DNA of 64,000 nt from Epinephelus fuscoguttatus (lineage: Eukaryota > Chordata > Actinopteri > Perciformes > Serranidae): the NCBI RefSeq assembly GCF_011397635.1, contig NC_064775.1, forward strand, positions 16,343,954 to 16,407,953, given 5' to 3'. Under the pieces are notes generated by a model. The model saw only the letters and a program-made list of their open reading frames with translations. It ran no database searches and was not told where the DNA came from. The position numbers and the translations under genes are program-made. Shown piece after piece: positions 48,702 to 61,100 of this stretch. The number at the start of each line of letters is the position of its first letter. Within the stretch, counting starts at the first letter, position 1.

Positions 48702-49033
48702 TGACAGGAAAGGTTTATCGCCTTTCAAGTGTTTTCTGCCAGTATCTTGTTAAGATCCCAGTTTTGCTATTAAGAACCTTCAGACTCAGCGGGATCAGTA
48801 ATTTTAATTCTCTGATGTCGACGGAGTGGTTTCAGTGTTAGCTGCTGAGCCTCAATCAAGTGCCTCCTCTGCTACCTAAAGCTCCTGCACTACAAGAGTC
48901 AGACGGGCGTCTTGTGCCCGACGGCTTTTGATGATTAGATTGTTTGCTGCAACTGAGAAGAGAAGTCTACGTTTTTTATTTAATACAAAGCACTAAGTGG
49001 TACTGTGCTTTCATATGGAGACAAATCATCTTA

Positions 49034-50383
49034 AAGGGTTAGTGCAGAGGTTTTTGAATTGTGGTTATATGATGTACTTATCCATAAATGGTGTATTACC
49101 TACATTAGATGGTTGTTGGCACGCCCCCAGTTTGGAGAAGCAGACTTTTCAAAGCCACCAGACTCCACTGACAAAAGCAGTAATGTTTGTGTGTTTGCTC
49201 GTCTGATGGATTTCGGCTTGCTTCTTCTGTGATTGAGTCTTAGCGAGATGAACCTCCTGCATCCAAAATGCTATCAAAACTTTTATTTCTAATTGCCAAT
49301 GCAGGACCCATAATTCTCATAAGAGGTGTGGAGAAAACCAAAAAACCTCAACAAAAACTTGACATTTTACGGACACGGCAGTCACATGGGATTAAGACGG
49401 ATGACCTCCCCAATTATTACAAATTACCAGAGGTCCCAGTTATTACAAGTCTTGTGTGAATGGGGCTTGAATACCATTTTAATCGACTGCCACTATCCAC
49501 AGCACTATATTGCTTCTCTTCTCTTACAGTACTCCTGTCTGCTTCTTCAAACTCAAGCGGGATTTATACTTTTGCAGCAGACCTTGCCTATGCCGATGTG
49601 AGCATTTATACTTGTGCGGTGCTGTGTCTGTGTGACTCTGCAGTTACTGTGAAGTACTCTAAAGTTTAGTTGATTCAAAACACACATCAAACATGGCTTA
49701 ATATCAACAATGTCAAGCACAAGTACACAAATCAGCTTCACTATAACTCGCAGTATTCACAGACAAAGCACTTGTCTTTATCTGGACACATTTATCCCAC
49801 AAATACAACATGCTAACGTTATTAGCACAAGCCTATGGCATTTTACATTGTATGAATTAGCCTAGCAGCTAGCGAACTTTTCTTATATGAAGCCAGGTAC
49901 AACAGCCACATTTAACAAAGGTAAGGTTACAAAATTACACTCCATTACAAAACTCGTTTAAGTTCTCCGACAAAACAACTGTCTTATACTAAACTCGTTT
50001 TCCAAAGAAATATAACATGCTAACGTTATTAGCATTAGCCTATGGCATTTTACATTGCATAAATTAGCCTAGCGACGAGCTGAGATTTCCTCTGCCCATA
50101 TGAAGCCAGGATAAGTCCCGAAGTATAAATTTCCCAAAAGATAAATCGCACACAATACTTAAATTCCTATTTTGTGGGGGCTCTATTGTCTTCACAATTT
50201 ACTGTTTCTCATCTGTGAAAGGCTATAGCATGGGGTACGGCATAGAGTCTATGTCAACGCGGAGCCTATGCTGTAGGTACGGTGTCGATTCAATGCAGAA
50301 GTATAAAACATTTACTGTAGGTAATACACTGACTGTGAAGTCCCCCATACAGCCCCACTTCAAGAATCTGACTTATCCCTTTA
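49034..50383. mobile_element. palindromic element (family B), copy 2
   Basis: The left arm (49034-49170, with GGTGTATTACCTACATTAGA and GTTGGCACGCCCCCAGTTTG) and the right arm (about 50300-50383, with CTGTAGGTAATACACTGACT) are inverted copies related to 17108-17650. The 1.1 kb between them includes a duplicated TAACGTTATTAGCA(C/T)(A/T)AGCCTATGGCATTTTACATT-type segment at about 49815 and 50020, so the core is itself repeated. Confidence 0.5.
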
Positions 50384-52379
50384 AACACAGAGAAAGGGAC
50401 CATTCATGCGATGGACAGAGGGTTTTTCGTTTGTATTTTGTACAGGAAACGAACAAGGAGGATTTTGAGTTGTAACATGCTGAACTGTCCTGTTTCAGTG
50501 ACAGTGATTTACCCTTCAAATAAAGGTCCATGATTACTATGTGATCACTGAGTATTAGTTTAAAACAGACTGCGTTTTCAGGTTTGACAGATATCACTTT
50601 TATTTCGTTCATTCACACTCCTATTGTGATGTTACAGTTTGAATATGTTTGAAAAGAAAAATTGATCGGATCAGTATAATTACCTCTCTGTATTGATAAT
50701 CAAATTTTCATATCACATTGTTATAATGATATAAGGAAGGCTATCAGATGATATACATTTATTTGAAACTGTAAACTGCAGATTTTATGCAGTGTTATGT
50801 ATTGTCATTAAATATTTAGCAGTTCTTGGAATTGCTGTAACGCTCTTTGTGATTTAGAAGCTGCAGCATCAGAATATTTTGAATTATCTTTATTTTAAAC
50901 ATTGAAACAGGCTGCAGAATGTGTTGCTTTGGATACAATGTGAAAGTAATTTACACAGACATAGGCTTATTTGACTATTAGTCTGAATGCACATCACTGA
51001 ATTTGGATATTAAACATAAAATTTATTTTTAGTGTTAATTTTCAGCAGTATGCTGGGTGACGATATATTTCGGCCAAGTACGGCTGTTTTTAGGTTCATC
51101 AAAAACAGCAGGAAGCATTTGTCTTGGTCCTGCAGAGGACATAGGAAGGCAGTGATGCAAAAGGAACTACAAAGCCAACATAAGTAGGTTTTAAATTAAC
51201 ATCCATTTGCTCACTTAAAAAGCAGGTGTGGCCCTTTAGATTTTAATCCCAGAGAATGTTTCATACAATAGGCACAACAGTAGCGACTGCGTTTGGAGAT
51301 GTACCCACATTCAGGATGTATAGATATTTTTTAATTTTGTGATTTTGAAATAATTGCTGAGATACTTAAATGCAACTGTGAATCTGTCTGAATGCTGTAA
51401 AAAGAAAAACACTGACTTTAATCAGATGTTTATTTTTTATTCAATTAAATTACATTTGGTGGATGAAAAGCTCCTTAATCCTCTTTTTTTAATTTTTGAA
51501 TCTTTTTCCTGATGCTGCACTGTGTTGATAAATTATGAATTTCAAGGTTTTTTGAAGATTGAGTTACAACCTACGAGTAAAAATGGTGCTTTACAAGATA
51601 ATGGTACTGTGTTCGAGTTGTTTGGTCAGCTGCAGTGCATGACGATCAAACGCTCTTTGATTCTTATTTGTTTTTCTGCATTTCTCAATAGGGGGTCAGT
51701 GTTTTTTTAATCTCGACTGTTTCTACAGCTGAACACAGAGCGATGTGATGAACACCTCCCCCCCCGCATGATGAATCTAGTTCCAGGCTGACAGCACGTA
51801 CAAGACCTGATTTCTCTTTCTTGACAATGGTGTTTAACTCAGTCTACAAATGATATCTGAGGAAGAAAAGCAAACATGAGACTGAAAAGCAGAGAAATGT
51901 AAGAGGGCATTGTGTCTAGTTGTTGGTCGAGTTTTCTGTTTGACAGTTAGTAGTCGTGTCATTGAGCCCTGAAGTCCTTAAAGTAAGCAGCGACTCAGCA
52001 ACTCATTCAGTGTTGCTATTGCACCATATTCATCATTTCTTTTGTTGAAGTCACTCTAAAATGTGCGGTTTGATCTTAAAAAACAACTTTTTTTAGGATC
52101 TCGCATTACTTTTGTGTCCATAACAAAGTATTAAACCTCTGAAAAATGGGTGCAAGAACAAAAGCACTGCGTTTAAATTTCTGCCCTGTGTATAAATGTG
52201 GGCCGTCATTAAATACAACACTAATGAGCAGTGATTTGATTGGCTGTATGTGGCCTTGATCTGTCTGGTGCCACTGAATTATACTATATAATCTGCAGCT
52301 ATAAGGTCATTTGTAAGTGTATTAAAGTAATATTTCTCACCCCATGTTGAAGTTTAATTTGTCAAGAAAACTTCCTGCA

Positions 52380-52690
52380 TGCCTCCAGCGTGATCGAAGA
52401 ATCCAAAAACTGAAAATTCTTGATGAACTGGAGTACAAAGGGGTCCGCCTTTAACAGCAGCAAAACTATGTCACAGTACCTGTTTACAACTCACACAACT
52501 TGTGCAGTATAATCCAAGTGTCATTTATCCAGTCGTATGCACAGTACATTTAAAACAGTTTTTTTAAATGTGTTTTTTAGTGAAAATGCATGTGGGAGAA
52601 GAATATGACTGGATAAATTAAACTTGGATTATATGTTTTGATATAATTCAGCTGTTTTTTAACACAAACCCCTATGACTTTGTCAGGAAT
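52380..52690. repeat. interspersed repeat (family C), copy 2
   Basis: Related to 13962-14343 in the type I keratin intron: ATTCTTGATGAACTGGAGT and GCAGTATAATCCAAGTGTCA blocks in the same order and orientation. Confidence 0.5.
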
Positions 52691-52830
52691 TGTCTGTTTT
52701 AGAATTCTTGGTTCACCCTGGAGGCATGTGAGGATTTCACAGTTTGCTTCACCAATTTAAGGAACCTTGGGGTAAGTAATTGATATACAAATTATATTTA
52801 AATTTACATTTCTTTAATATACAAAACATG

Positions 52831-53424
52831 ATGCCAGCAGGACAATGTGCCATGCCACACTGCAAAAACTGCTCAGGAATGACCTGAGGAACGTGACAAA
52901 GAGCTCAAGGCATTGACCTGGTCTCCAAATTCCCCAGTTTCCAATTTGACTGACCATCTGTGGGACATGCCAATACCCCAGATGTACAGCCCATCCACAG
53001 TGGGGCCTCTATGGATTGGGCATAGCTCTGACATGCGATGGTATGGGCAAAGGAAGTCTGGGGATGCCCCGTGGCATCTGGCACCAGGGTTGTCACGGCA
53101 GATTCTTTGAGTCCTGTGGGTTGCGAGATGATATAACAGCATGTCCCAAGGATGCTCGATTAGATTTGGATTTGGAGAATTTGGCCATTCCTGAGCAGTT
53201 TTTGCAGTGTGGCATGGTGCATTGTCCTGCCATTGGGGATTGATGTTGCCATGAGGGGGTTTGCTTAGTCCGCAGTGGTGTTTGGCTGGGTGGTGTCTGT
53301 CAAGTAGCATCCACAGGAATGCCAGTACCCCATGTTTCCCAGGAGAACACTGCATTCTAACAAGATGATCAATGTAATTTACTTCACCTATCAGTGGTTT
53401 TAATGTTTTGGCTGATCGGTGTAT
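52831..53424. mobile_element. inverted pair of Tc1/mariner-like fragments
   Basis: A + strand fragment (52831-52975, starting CCAGCAGGACAATGTGCC) abuts a minus-strand fragment of the same region (about 52980-53424). Read on the minus strand, the second gives DNAPCHTAKTAQEWPNSPNP, the block around the catalytic acids of Tc1-like transposases, in a 212-codon frame (53511-52873). It ends with a TGGTTTTAATGTTTTGGCTG terminus. The frame crosses the junction, lacks the N-terminal two-thirds and is not a functional transposase. Confidence 0.55.
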
Positions 53425-55129
53425 ATCTAGAAATACACTTTCATTGTTCCTCTGAAAGGCTGCAGCTGCTTTAAATGCCTCGACGCTGGCAACAGCCTTG
53501 GCCAATGGCATTATGTTTTTGGGTTGTCTGTCCGTCTGCCCATATGCCCGTCTGCCCCAGTCTCATGAACGTTATATCTCAAGATCACCTTGCCACTTGG
53601 CCTCAACAATGAACTGATAAGAATTTGTGGTCAAAGGTCTTGGTCACTTTGACCTTAAAACACGTTTTAGGCTGGAACTCAAGAATTCATGCTTGCTTAT
53701 TATGACAAATTTTACAAAAATAAGTCTAATATTATAAAACGTTTAAGTCTAATAGGATAAACTGATCAAGTGTTGACATTTTATATCCAAAAGGTCAAAG
53801 GTTGACATCACAGTATTTGGCATACAACACTTTTCTTGCCATTATTCAACACCATGACTCAAAAAAAGGAAGAGGTTGCATTTGGTCAGATACTGAATTG
53901 GTGACACTAGTCTTGGGTGTCCACCTTGAAACTGTGCTGATTGTGTAGATCCTCTGTGCTGCCGAGGGGGGATGATGTGTGTGAAGCATCCATGTTTTCA
54001 CAGACATGGATTTAAACTGTATTACCACATGTAGTTTGCTGCCCTCAAGTGGTTCAGCTTTGCACCATTCCTTTATTTTACTGTAGGAAACATATACATT
54101 TAAAAACAAAATACAGCCTATAAAAAAAACACTTCATTTATATATTTACATTCTTCACATCCTAAAACACTAATAAGCCACAATAAATACTAAGCGGACA
54201 GGGTATGAATAACAGTGCGTTTTGTGGGACATTTGTAGCACCTATAATTTTTTTTACTATTTAAAAATGGTAGTGCTACATCCACAGGTAGTGCTGCATT
54301 TCGTGTTAAAAAAGTTTAACAAATAATCTTAAAGTTATACAGTAAAAAGGCTGATTTAACCCTGGAGTGCAACTATTGTTATTTTCACGAGGAAAAACTT
54401 TGAGTAAGAAAAGACAAGTGCAAAAACAAACCTGTCCTCCATTTTAAACACTCCAAACAGTCATTAAAATCAAAATAAAAATAACAAAAAAAGCTGATTG
54501 ACTTATTTTGAGTTTGAAATCTCTCAATATTTTGTTCACAACACACGTAGCTGCTGCTGACAAGTCAGCAGTAAAGTACTGTACAATGCCTTGCTTGTTG
54601 GTCGAGCCAGCGGCCCAAACCAAACAATGGCATCTCTTTTCCCCCTCCGCTGCTAGTCCAGGTCCTCCCTACACAGTCCAAGCACTTCCCCAACATTGTG
54701 AGGCTGCATGGATCCACAGCAGACCTGCTCGCTTTAATGAGCTCGAGGTGTTAGTCGGTGTCAGGTACGCTGTCCGTTACAGGAAAAGCACGCTTTCCTG
54801 GTATTGTCTTAACTTTGCTGCCCCTCATTGCCTCTTTAAAAAAATCTAGTAACAGACCTCAGGAAGATCTGCTTCAAGTCTAAAAGCTTTGATTATAATC
54901 CTGGCTATATATGGTTATATTTCATGCTAGATAACTTTTATGTACCTCTTTTTTTGTGTCTTTTGAATGTTGTTTTAATAGACGTGACTTAAGGTAGATT
55001 CCAGCACATAAATAAACTAATGTATTCTTTTCGAAACAAGCAGCAGGACTCAAGTCTTAAAAACGTCTTTTCAAGAGTCTTAAACGCCCTCATTCCTACA
55101 TTTGATCTGTTTTTATGTCTAAAATATAT

Positions 55130-55135
55130 TTTATT
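55130..55135 (-). terminator. candidate polyadenylation signal of the SLAM-like gene
   Basis: AATAAA on the minus strand, 65 bases past the stop codon. A longer 3' UTR, for example to a second AATAAA at 54072-54077, cannot be excluded. Confidence 0.4.
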
Positions 55136-55199
55136 TTGGCTATATTAATCTAAATATGAGGCGTTGGTGCTGACATGACTGTTAAGGGATAGCTCAGCT

Positions 55200-58100
55200 T
55201 CACTGTGAATCTTGCGGATCGTCTTGTTCCACACCTGACAGGTCGTGACTTGGTGTCATTCGGCTCTCTATTTCATTGGTGTTTCCTCTGCCAAATGACG
55301 GAAAAAAAACAGTTACACACATATTGTCATATATTGCTGTAAATGATAATATTTAGTGACAGGCAAGTGATTGTATCTTACCGTCTGCTTCTCCCTTCCC
55401 TTGAGCAGCCCTGCCGTTAGATTCAGCAGCATCTCTTGCTGTATTAAAGATAGGCATGTACGGATATCAGTTTTTTCAACATGATGAAAAGTTAGAAACA
55501 TAAATACAGAAAACAGACTGAAACTTACAAGACTCTCTCTCATGCTTCCTCCAGAAGTCTGCAGTGGTGGGTAACATTAACAGAAAATACATGACAGAAG
55601 TAGGCTGTTATTGCATCTGTAAAGGTCCAAGCAGTTTGAGTTTTAAGGTCTAAAAAGGTATAAAGGCGTAAATAATTTAAATGACTGACCTGCTTCCCAA
55701 GGCATGGATGCTGCAGGGGGGAAATCACAGCAGAGAATATGTTAAGAGTCTGTACTTATCACAGTCTGCTTCATATGAACATGAAAGAACTTCACCAAAG
55801 CCCAGATATCTACTTATTTTATGGAGGCTCATTCCCGCCAGTGTGATGGAAAAAAAAAAGAGGTTATGTATGTCATTATTATGAGAAACGTTCTCAAAAT
55901 AATGACAGTATCTAAAAATAATTACTTAGTTTCCAAAATAAAGATAAGATTTCTCAAATAATAACTTATCTCAAAATAATGAGAAATCTTTTTTTTACTT
56001 ACTTCAGAATAATGACTTAGTATCTCAAACTAATGGGATTTTTTTTTCTTAAAATAATGATTTAGTATCTTGAAGTGATGAAAAACTTAACTGAAATAAT
56101 AACTTATCTCTAAATCATGATTTCCTTAACTCAAAATAATGACTTATTGAGAAACTTTTTAAAATAATAACATATATCTCAAAACAATGACATACTTTCT
56201 CAACACAGTGGGAATCTTTCTTGAAATAATGACTTAGAATCTAAAAATAATTACTTTGGATTTCAAAATAATGAGAAACTTACTCTCAATAATAACTAAT
56301 CTAAAAAAAGAAAAAAGGAAATTCTTTTTTTTAAAAAATAATGACTGACTTATCGCAAAATAATGATGTTTTATTCCAAACTAATACCATTTTTTTCTCA
56401 GAATAAGGATTTAGTATTTGTGATAAAAAATTTCTTGAAATATAAACGTATCTCAAAATCAAGATTTACTTATCTCAAAATACTGAGATACTTTCTCAAA
56501 TTAATGATTTACCTATCTCAAAATGACGACTTATTTATCTTAAAACAATGAGATACTTTCTCAAAATAATGACAAACTGTCACGAAATGACTTAGAATCT
56601 AAAAATAACTACTTTGTATCTCAAAATAATGAGACGCTTTCTCAAAATAATTTTTTTTTCGAAATAATGACTTAGAATCTTAAAATAATTACTTAGTGTC
56701 CAAAATAATGATAAACTTTGTCTAAATAATAACCTATACCAAAATAATGAATTACCTATCTCAAACTAATGAGATTTTTTCCCAAAAATAATGAGAAACT
56801 TTCTCAAAATAACGACTTAGAATTCATGATTTAATTACCTCAAAATAATGACTTGGTAATAACGAAAAGCTTATTATTTTGAGGAAGTTTCTAATTGTTA
56901 TGACTTACGGGATCTTTCTTTTTTCCATTATACTGGCGGAAATGGGCTTCCATATTAATTAGCATTAATTTCACAGTAAACATTCAGTCAATCAGGTCTA
57001 CGTTTAACCCTGAGTAAAAGACGTCTGGTGAATAAACCAAAGTATAGTGTTGTAATGCAGTGTGTGGTAAACAGGAAGTTACTTCAGTTCAACTGTCAGA
57101 TGGTTTGTTGCCAATCTCTGACCTCCAGTGGTTCTGATGAACTATTATAAGTCTCTTATAAGCTGATCATGAACAATCTCTCAATGGGCATACAATTTGA
57201 GGATTTACACAGTTTTACTCCTCTTTATTAAAATGATGTAAAAAGTATTTTCTGTTAAACTTTTTGTAACTTTAAAAGGTTTCTTACATTTTTGGAAGAA
57301 CCACATTCCTAGAAGAAATCAGACAGAAAGATTAGAAAGTCATTTTTCTCTCATCATTATTAGACTAATATAAAATACAGACAAATCACATACATCTGCC
57401 TGAAGTCATCGCGTGCTGATTTCTCACCTGCTTTACATCTGTGAACGGCAACCAGCAGCAGCACAGCTATCAGCAGACTGATGAAGACTGTGACTCCTGT
57501 GGAAATGTTCAGTTTTCCTGCAGGTGCTGTTAAACGACAACAGCGGCGACAGCGTTGTACACATCTGAACTTAATGAGACATTTCCTTCAGTGTTTTCAG
57601 TGTGATGACTTACGATCAGTTGTGACAATGAACGGGTTGGGGAGTGGGGCGCTGAGCTCCTGACTGACTGGATTCGACAGTTTACATCTGAACTCAGTTA
57701 CACTTAAACTGGTGGCCTGGAAGTAGAGTGAAACAGTTAGTATAACCAAACATTTACACACACAAATCATATTTACAATCTAGTGTACCAAATGTATGTA
57801 AAACTCAGTGTCATCCCGTGTGTAAATGTGTTTGAAAAATGGAAACTAAAAAACGAAATTTGACAACATGCGATAATTTGCACCCAAATTTGTAAGTTAT
57901 AAGTAATAAGTAATAAGTTGAAACTTATGATTTAAACAAGAAGCGTGCTGATGAACACCTCTGACGAAGATATCTGTGGATACTTATACATCAATTGTGA
58001 AAAATTGCATGAAGTTCTTTCGTTTTAAAGCCTGTCCAATCGATTCAGCGTCTTTTAAAACTTCGAAATCCCATTAAATTAATCAAAGTCAGCTCCGGGG

Positions 58101-61100
58101 AGTTGAAATATAGCATCTGGTTTAAACAGCTATTTTGAATTTGGAAAATGTCAGACATGGATTCAGCATCCTTAATAACCCCCAAAGCCACTCTAATACC
58201 GTCCAAATCGGACAAGCAGTTGCCTACGTGGGTGATTATGCTAATACATACTAATTATCATTAATTATGCAAATTGCCCAACATACACAAGTTAGCATCC
58301 GGCAGTTTCTAAATGCTGGGGACCCATTCTGTACATTTCTAACATAAAACTCTGGGGGAACTCAACACTTCCGGGTTCACATTGCTGGCATGTAGATTCT
58401 CTGGAAGGCTAGTAGGCTAGCAGCAAGCCTCAAATTCTTATTTTGCTACTTTCCCCTTTGTGTCAGGATACTCCTTGCCAAAGTTCATACTTGTATGACT
58501 ATTAATGCCATCTTAGTGCTCTAATATTTGCATCTACATCACTTCACCAGAAAAATGTCCCGAAAGGGGATTTTGGGTCCCCTGAGACCAAACGGCCCTG
58601 AGTAAGAGGTTCTTGTGGGGAACTGGCCAAAGATAAAGGCTAACCCCTATATCTTTTTTCTGCAGTAGCGTGTCGCCCCTTCACACACCCACACAAATCA
58701 GAGGAGAGATAGGTAAAGTGAAGATATCGATGTCGGTGTTACACTGAATTCTGTGAACTGTCAGAATCTGGGACCCAGCCCCTAAACCCTAACCCTAACC
58801 ACCGAACAACATACAAAACTGAACAATTTTTAAGGGAGTTCTGATGCAGGGTCACAGAATCTGACAGGTCACAGATTTCAGTGTGACACAAAATCTAACA
58901 TGCATTTAGTTTTGTGATTTTATTTAAGCTAGCTTGTGTGAGCTTCCGACTGATCTGCGATGCTGTTTTGCCCTCGCTCTCTGTAAAGTTTCCTGGAAGT
59001 AAAGTAATGCAGCCAGTGGCCCCTGACCTACTTCCTACCATTCATTTTCAGTCAGAAAGAACCTTGAAGGAATGAAAATGGAAGGGTTATTTTTGGTTGA
59101 ACAAACGTTTTATTACTATTGAAACTTAAAACCATTTTGTTGATGGAAGTATGGGTAAAAAGTCTTGGGTGACTCTTGGGTTTTCCACTCATCGGAAGAT
59201 CTGCGGTTCGATCCCCAGCTCCTTCAGTATACCTGTCGAAGTATCGCTGGGCAAGATACTGAATCCCAAATTGCTCCTGATGGCTGTTCCATCGGTGTGT
59301 GAGTGCGAGTGAATGATTCCTGAGTAGCAGGTGGCACCTTGTCCGGTAGCCTTAGCCACCATTGTGTGAAAGTGTGTGTGAATGGGTGAGTGTGACATGT
59401 AGTGTAAAAGAGCTTTGAGTGGTCGGAAGACTAGAGAAGCGTTATACAAGTGCAGTCCATTTACCATGGTGAACCAGCTTTGAAAGTGACCTATTTTCTT
59501 TTGAAGCAACATCGGTGCAGTGGATCTAATCTGTGCTGATGGTTGGAGTGGCTCATGTGGATTTTGAAAAGTAACTGGTAAACATTTAAAGAAACTTTAA
59601 CAAAACTTTATAGTGAAAACACACACTGTCGAACATCATCACACTGTGTGCAGTAAACCATACCTTTGAAATATGTTGCGTCTTAGATGAACCTAAGACC
59701 TTGTCATCTGACATCCAGCTGTAGCTGAATGGTTCAGCACCTGTGGTGTCTCCATCACAGCTCAAAATACAGCTGGTCTCATCGTCACAGGATTTTCTAA
59801 CATCCGGTTTCTGGACGGGAGCTGTTGTTATTGCAGGAAAAAAAAAATCCATTAGAGTCATAATAATTCAGAGTCATTTCAGTTTCTCAATGTGATTTCC
59901 CAGAATAAACTGTGTGTAATTTCCGCACTTACAGATGATAAAGAGATGAGTTGCAGTGTTGATCATGTTGTTGATTTCTGGTGTGTACAGTCCACTGTCA
60001 TTTTTAGTCAGTTCTTTGATCGTAAGGTCGCCAGTTGAGATGTTTAGGTCACCACGATCTTTAAAACCAGCATAGAGAGTGTTAGCTTCTCAGCAGAGAG
60101 CTTACACCACTGTACACTTCAGCATTAATCAATCAAAACATTTGACTGGAGCACGTTTGTTCCCACATATACCAAAGAAGTGAGCTGAACTCGCTCAGTT
60201 TACCTCTGAACTGACGATAGCGATCGACCTCGACTCCATCCCACTGGACGGCGATGTTTTCACCATGCTTCCACATGATGTTGGTGATGGTGCCGGCAGT
60301 GGTGTCTGACTTGAGGACGACTTCATCGCCCAGCTTCTTGTAGACTGAAATCTCTGCAAGGACAGCAAGAGGCTCAGTGTGCTGTTTTTCTTGCTTTACT
60401 CTGTTTTGGATCATTGTAAATGAAATATCTGTCACCTTGGTCATAAGAAAGTGTTAAGGGTGATTTTCACTATTTTCTGACATTTTACAGACGAATCTGT
60501 GAGGTTGGGATCTGACAGTGGGTCTCTCTCTTTTTTATTCTATTCAACTGGCTTCTGTTCCGTTCTTTTATTCTCCTCTTCCATGTTCTCTGTTGCTTGG
60601 TTCATTCTTACTTTTCTGTTCTGCTTTTTGTTTTCCTAGAAGCACGAATGCTGAATCAGCAAGTTAAATAAAGGTTTTCCAATCCTTTATTTAGCTCATC
60701 TAGTCTATTCTACTCACTGCTTAAAGGTGTACAACTGCTCCTCTACTTTACACATTTAGATTCTGGGTCACCCTGCTTCACCATACTCTCTATGCTTTAT
60801 TCTATTCTATTCTTGTCATGACTCAGGGTTTTTGTTAACATTTTGTAATCCTGTGAACTTTATTCTGGGGTTTTGTGTCTCTGTTCTTCCTTGTTTTATG
60901 TTACTCATTCATGTTTAACCAGTTTCCTATTTTATTTTGTAGATTCTCCCTTCATGTGTCGTGTCTGGTTTTACTTCCTGTCTTTGTGTGTTTTCCTGCC
61001 TGTTTTCTGTCACACCTGTCTCGTTAGTCCCTCCCTGTTCCCAGAGTCTTCCCTTCACACCTGTTGTGTATTAGTCTTGTTTTCTGGATTTCTTGCTCAT

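Larger units (their letters stand above)
48702..55195. other. slc19a1 3' UTR and repeat-rich intergenic region
   Basis: No further gene is recognised. The proximal part should be the slc19a1 3' UTR; the clearest AATAAA is at 50519-50524, about 1.8 kb past the stop, so its extent is uncertain. The rest holds family B (49034-50383) and family C (52380-52690) repeats and an inverted pair of Tc1-like fragments (52831-53424). Confidence 0.5.

Noticed and set aside
52873-53511. 212-codon frame with DNAPCH and PNSPNPN motifs taken as a transposase gene
   Set aside because: It lacks the DNA-binding part and the first catalytic block and crosses an inverted junction, so it cannot be a working transposase.
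55280-55290. SLAM-like last exon starting two bases earlier
   Set aside because: That acceptor gives a stop after about six residues. The GCAGAG acceptor gives a 28-residue acidic end and a frame total divisible by three.
59195-59225. tRNA gene at the GGTTCGATCCC box
   Set aside because: There is no cloverleaf and no good A box, and the downstream sequence is a typical SINE body.
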